The notes under the pieces are model-generated. The model was not told the origin of the DNA and made no database searches. It saw only the letters and a program-made list of their open reading frames with translations. Shown here piece after piece: positions 61,508 to 64,000 of a stretch of 64,000 nucleotides of DNA; positions within the stretch are counted from its first letter, which is position 1; every line of letters starts with the position of its first letter. The position numbers and the translations under genes are program-made. The DNA comes from Hyphomicrobiales bacterium (GTDB lineage: Bacteria; Pseudomonadota; Alphaproteobacteria; Rhizobiales; Rhizobiaceae). Where the stretch lies: the NCBI GenBank assembly GCA_900472675.1, contig UCJA01000007.1, positions 124,001 to 188,000 of the forward strand, given 5' to 3'.

Positions 61508-62875
61508 ATGAGCATGCAGGATATTTACGACTATATCGACGCGCATGCGGACGAAGCGATCGCCGATCTGCAGACGCTGGTGCAGCAGCCATCGATTTCC
61601 GCGCAGAACATCGGCCTGCGGGAGTGTGCGGCGATCGTGCGCGACATGATGCATCGCGACGGCCTGCCCGCGCAGTTTCACGAGCTCGATGAGGGTCCGC
61701 CGGTGATTTTCGGCACGCTGCCGACGCCTGACGCCGGCAAGAAGACAATGCTGTGCTACTCGCATTACGACGTGCAGCCGCCGGAGCCGATCGAGGCCTG
61801 GAGCCATGACGGCCCCTGGTCTGCCAAGATCGTCGAAGGCATCATGTACGGGCGCGGCACCACCGACAACAAGAGCGGTATCCTGGCCTTCAACAAGGCA
61901 GCCAAGGCCTTTCTGGCGGTGCGCGGCAAGGTTCCGGTCAACCTCAAATTCATCGTCGAGGGCGAGGAAGAGATCGGCAGCCCCCATCTCGGACCCTGGG
62001 TGGAAAAGAACAAGGAACTGATTGCTGCCGATGGCATGCACTGCCTCGACGGCTCGCTCGCCGTCGGTGTCGACGTGCCGGATGTCGATCTCGGCCTCAA
62101 GTCTGTCCTGTTCGTCGAACTGATTGCCAAAGGTGCCGCCAGCGATATCCATTCGCTGAATTTTCCGCTCGTACCCTCACCGGTCTGGGATCTGGTGCGC
62201 GCGCTCAACACCATCCTCGACGACCAGCGCCGTATCCTGATCGACGGCTGGTATGAGGGCATCTGGCAGCTGGACGAAACCGACGAGCAGCAGTTGCACG
62301 ACAAGGCGGCCCGGATCGATTTCGCCGGCATGAAGCAGGAATGGGGTATCGAAGAATTCGTGCTCGGCCGCGATGGGGTCGATGCCATTCGCGCCCGCAA
62401 TTACGAACCCACCGCCAATATCCAGGGCATTATCGCCGGGTACAACGGACCCGGGAAAAAGACCATCGTCCCGAACGAGGCCCGCGCCCGGCTGGATTTC
62501 CGCCTGATCCCTAACATGCAGCCGAAGGAGTCGATCCGGAGGCTCAAGGACCATCTGATCAAGCACGGTTTTGGTCATATCGAAGTCAAGGCCTTCGACG
62601 GCGCCGAGCCGCCCTACAAGATTTCCGTCAAGGAGAGCATGGCACAGGCCGTCATCGCTGCCGCAACGGAGGTCTATGGTGAGCTTCCGGTGGTCAACGG
62701 CGTGTCGGCGGAGGGTGCGATCATCCAGCATGTGCACATTCCTTGCGTGCTGACTGGCTTTGCCAATGTCGGCGCCAATCTCCATGCTCCCGACGAAAAC
62801 ATCCACGTCGATAAATACATCCAGGGCATCAAATACGCCGCGGCAATCATGGAGCAGTTCGGACTGCAGGCCTGA
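61508..62875 (+). CDS. M20-family metallopeptidase (dipeptidase/PepV-CNDP type)
   Basis: A 455-residue zinc peptidase. Metal-binding motifs are MLCYSHYDVQP, RGTTDNKSG, EGEEEIGSP, DGSLAVGVDVPDVDLG, and the C-terminal EGAIIQHVHIPCVLTGF. The dimerisation domain is about residues 195-310. The layout matches bacterial dipeptidases of the carnosinase-like branch, not the AllC branch seen at 628-1878. With the M32 carboxypeptidase it indicates hydrolysis of short peptides. A weak terminator-like sequence with a T-run overlaps the stop codon (about 62868-62891). Confidence 0.93.
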   Translation: MSMQDIYDYIDAHADEAIADLQTLVQQPSISAQNIGLRECAAIVRDMMHRDGLPAQFHELDEGPPVIFGTLPTPDAGKKTMLCYSHYDVQPPEPIEAWSHDGPWSAKIVEGIMYGRGTTDNKSGILAFNKAAKAFLAVRGKVPVNLKFIVEGEEEIGSPHLGPWVEKNKELIAADGMHCLDGSLAVGVDVPDVDLGLKSVLFVELIAKGAASDIHSLNFPLVPSPVWDLVRALNTILDDQRRILIDGWYEGIWQLDETDEQQLHDKAARIDFAGMKQEWGIEEFVLGRDGVDAIRARNYEPTANIQGIIAGYNGPGKKTIVPNEARARLDFRLIPNMQPKESIRRLKDHLIKHGFGHIEVKAFDGAEPPYKISVKESMAQAVIAAATEVYGELPVVNGVSAEGAIIQHVHIPCVLTGFANVGANLHAPDENIHVDKYIQGIKYAAAIMEQFGLQA

Positions 62876-62959
62876 GGTTCAAAGCCTTTTTGATACGATA
62901 CGTTGATCTGCACCCACCGCGCTGGTGCATCGCTGATCCCGTCACTGCGGAGACCCATC

Positions 62960-64000
62960 ATGAGAACCCTTATTCGCGCCGATCTCGTGATCGACGGCAA
63001 AGGCAATGCCCTTGAAAAAGGTGCCGTTCTGTTTGAGGGCGACAATATTTTCGCCTGCGGGCGGGCAGCCGATATCGGTGCGCCGGATGGCACCGAGATC
63101 ATTGAAAGCAAGGGCACGCTGCTTCCGGGCCTATGTGACGTGCATGTGCATCTCCACTCGCCCGGCACGCCGTCGGAAAACGGCGAGCATCGCGCGGCCA
63201 TGGCTCGGATGTCCTATGCCGAGATTGCGCTCGCCGCCTCCAGCTACGCCATGAGCACGCTAAAGGCCGGCTTCACCTCGGTGCGCGACTGCGCCGCGCC
63301 CGGTGGCGTCATCATCGATCTGCGCAATGCCATCAACAAAGGCTATGTCACCGGCCCGCGCATCAAGGCCTGCGGCCTCGGCTTGACCGTCACCGGCGGC
63401 CACATGGATCCGCCGGTCTGGGCCGATTACATCCATCTCGACAATTTTGCTGCCGCCTGTAATGGCGTCGACGGCTTTCGCCAAGGGGCCCGCGAGCAGC
63501 TGAAGCGCGGCGCCGACTTTATAAAGCTCAACACCTGGGTCTCCTACCACGACAGTCCAGACCGGTTCTGGCGCCAGGAGATGACAGAACCGGAAATCGC
63601 TTCCGCCTGCGACGAGGCGCATGCTCAGGGCGTGCATGTCGCCGCCCATGTCTATGGTCCTGAAGGCGTAGCCGCTTCCGTGCGCAACGGCGTTGACTCG
63701 ATCGAGCATGGTCACTGGATCGACGAGCCGACAGTCGAACTGATGGCCAAGCACGGAACCACCTTCGTGCCGACCCTGACCGTCAACGACAGGCATGCTA
63801 GCTTGGCGCTAGCCAACCCCGACCTTGCAGAGCGATACAAGCGCTGGCACCGCCGATCGAGCGAAGACAAATGGGCGACACTGGAACGGGTCCGCAAAGC
63901 GGGCATCCGCGTCTGCAGCGGCACCGATGTCGGCTTCCAGATCGAGCACGGCAAATGGAATGCCCACGAGATCGTGCTGCTCGTCAAGGGCGGCTTTACG
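62960..64000 (+). CDS. Imidazolonepropionase-like amidohydrolase (COG1228), 3' end outside window
   Basis: The frame is open from the ATG at 62960 to the window edge, 347 codons of a protein that is usually 400-430. Metal motifs visible are CDVHVHLHSP, the lysine in ADFIKLNTW, VHVAAHVYGP, SIEHGHWID and the Asp in CSGTDVGF. The family hydrolyses amide or peptide bonds, including Xaa-Pro-like dipeptides and N-acyl amino acids. It belongs to the same branch as the enzyme at 46504-47739 but differs in sequence. An 84-base gap separates it from the peptidase gene. Confidence 0.9.
   Translation, partial: MRTLIRADLVIDGKGNALEKGAVLFEGDNIFACGRAADIGAPDGTEIIESKGTLLPGLCDVHVHLHSPGTPSENGEHRAAMARMSYAEIALAASSYAMSTLKAGFTSVRDCAAPGGVIIDLRNAINKGYVTGPRIKACGLGLTVTGGHMDPPVWADYIHLDNFAAACNGVDGFRQGAREQLKRGADFIKLNTWVSYHDSPDRFWRQEMTEPEIASACDEAHAQGVHVAAHVYGPEGVAASVRNGVDSIEHGHWIDEPTVELMAKHGTTFVPTLTVNDRHASLALANPDLAERYKRWHRRSSEDKWATLERVRKAGIRVCSGTDVGFQIEHGKWNAHEIVLLVKGGFT

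Overview
The window is dense, GC-rich, alphaproteobacterial DNA, most likely from the Rhizobiaceae. The reasons are a DUF982 protein, several GntR/FCD and LysR regulators each beside its own small catabolic operon, many binding-protein ABC importers, and long runs of ATGA-overlapping genes. It has the character of a catabolic replicon (megaplasmid, chromid or an accessory chromosomal region); that placement is inference. I saw no rRNA, tRNA, CRISPR array, insertion sequence or prophage gene.

Region 1 (1-14.1 kb) handles cyclic or modified amino acids and peptides. A leftward operon holds pxpB, pxpC, a GntR regulator, a D-2-hydroxyacid dehydrogenase, an M20 amidohydrolase and a second, truncated GntR regulator. 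Divergent from it are pxpA and a D-amino-acid-aminotransferase-like gene. PxpABC is an ATP-dependent 5-oxoprolinase. Next comes a leftward operon of rraA-like gene, peptide-type binding protein, two permeases, a fused double ATPase and two half-size ChrA proteins, with a divergent LysR gene at its head. Region 2 (14.2-19.6 kb) has an L,D-transpeptidase, a small lipoprotein, a probable 54-residue protein, an OmpR/histidine kinase pair and an AT-rich spacer. Region 3 (19.6-24.5 kb) is a rightward cassette for a nucleotide-activated sugar (SDR, RfbF, COG4091 protein, RfbC-like epimerase, DUF707 protein). Region 4 (24.5-32 kb) has dgdA/dgdR around a clear LysR-type operator, a class C beta-lactamase, a luciferase-like monooxygenase, a hotdog thioesterase and small proteins.

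Region 5 (32-40.1 kb) is a leftward operon that begins with an OpuC-type (betaine/choline class) ABC importer. It continues with two NtaA/DszA-type flavin monooxygenases, an ornithine-cyclodeaminase-family dehydrogenase and a histidine-ammonia-lyase homologue. That lyase lacks the serine of the Ala-Ser-Gly triad that forms the MIO cofactor, and also lacks the usual catalytic tyrosine. A lyase without MIO next to a betaine importer suggests elimination of an amine from a betaine, as in ergothionase. This is the most interesting specific prediction in the window.

Region 6 (40.4 kb to the end) looks like one large divergent regulon that opens from an intergenic region at 48.9-49.2 kb carrying a perfect GntR-type palindrome. 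One peptide-type ABC importer appears to be split across it: the two ATPases end the left arm and the binding protein and two permeases lie in the right arm. Between them are a cyclic amidohydrolase, two imidazolonepropionase-like amidohydrolases, an M32 carboxypeptidase, an M20 peptidase, a deacylase, an AllA-like lyase, an Ldh/AllD-family dehydrogenase, two similar aminotransferases, two Gfo/Idh dehydrogenases, an epimerase, a VOC enzyme, an unassigned barrel-like protein and a GntR regulator. Together they look like a route for importing and dismantling a compound with amide or peptide bonds and perhaps a sugar part. The substrate cannot be read from sequence.

A recurring detail is that each of the three operons with a binding-protein gene upstream of its permeases has an inverted repeat just after the binding-protein gene.
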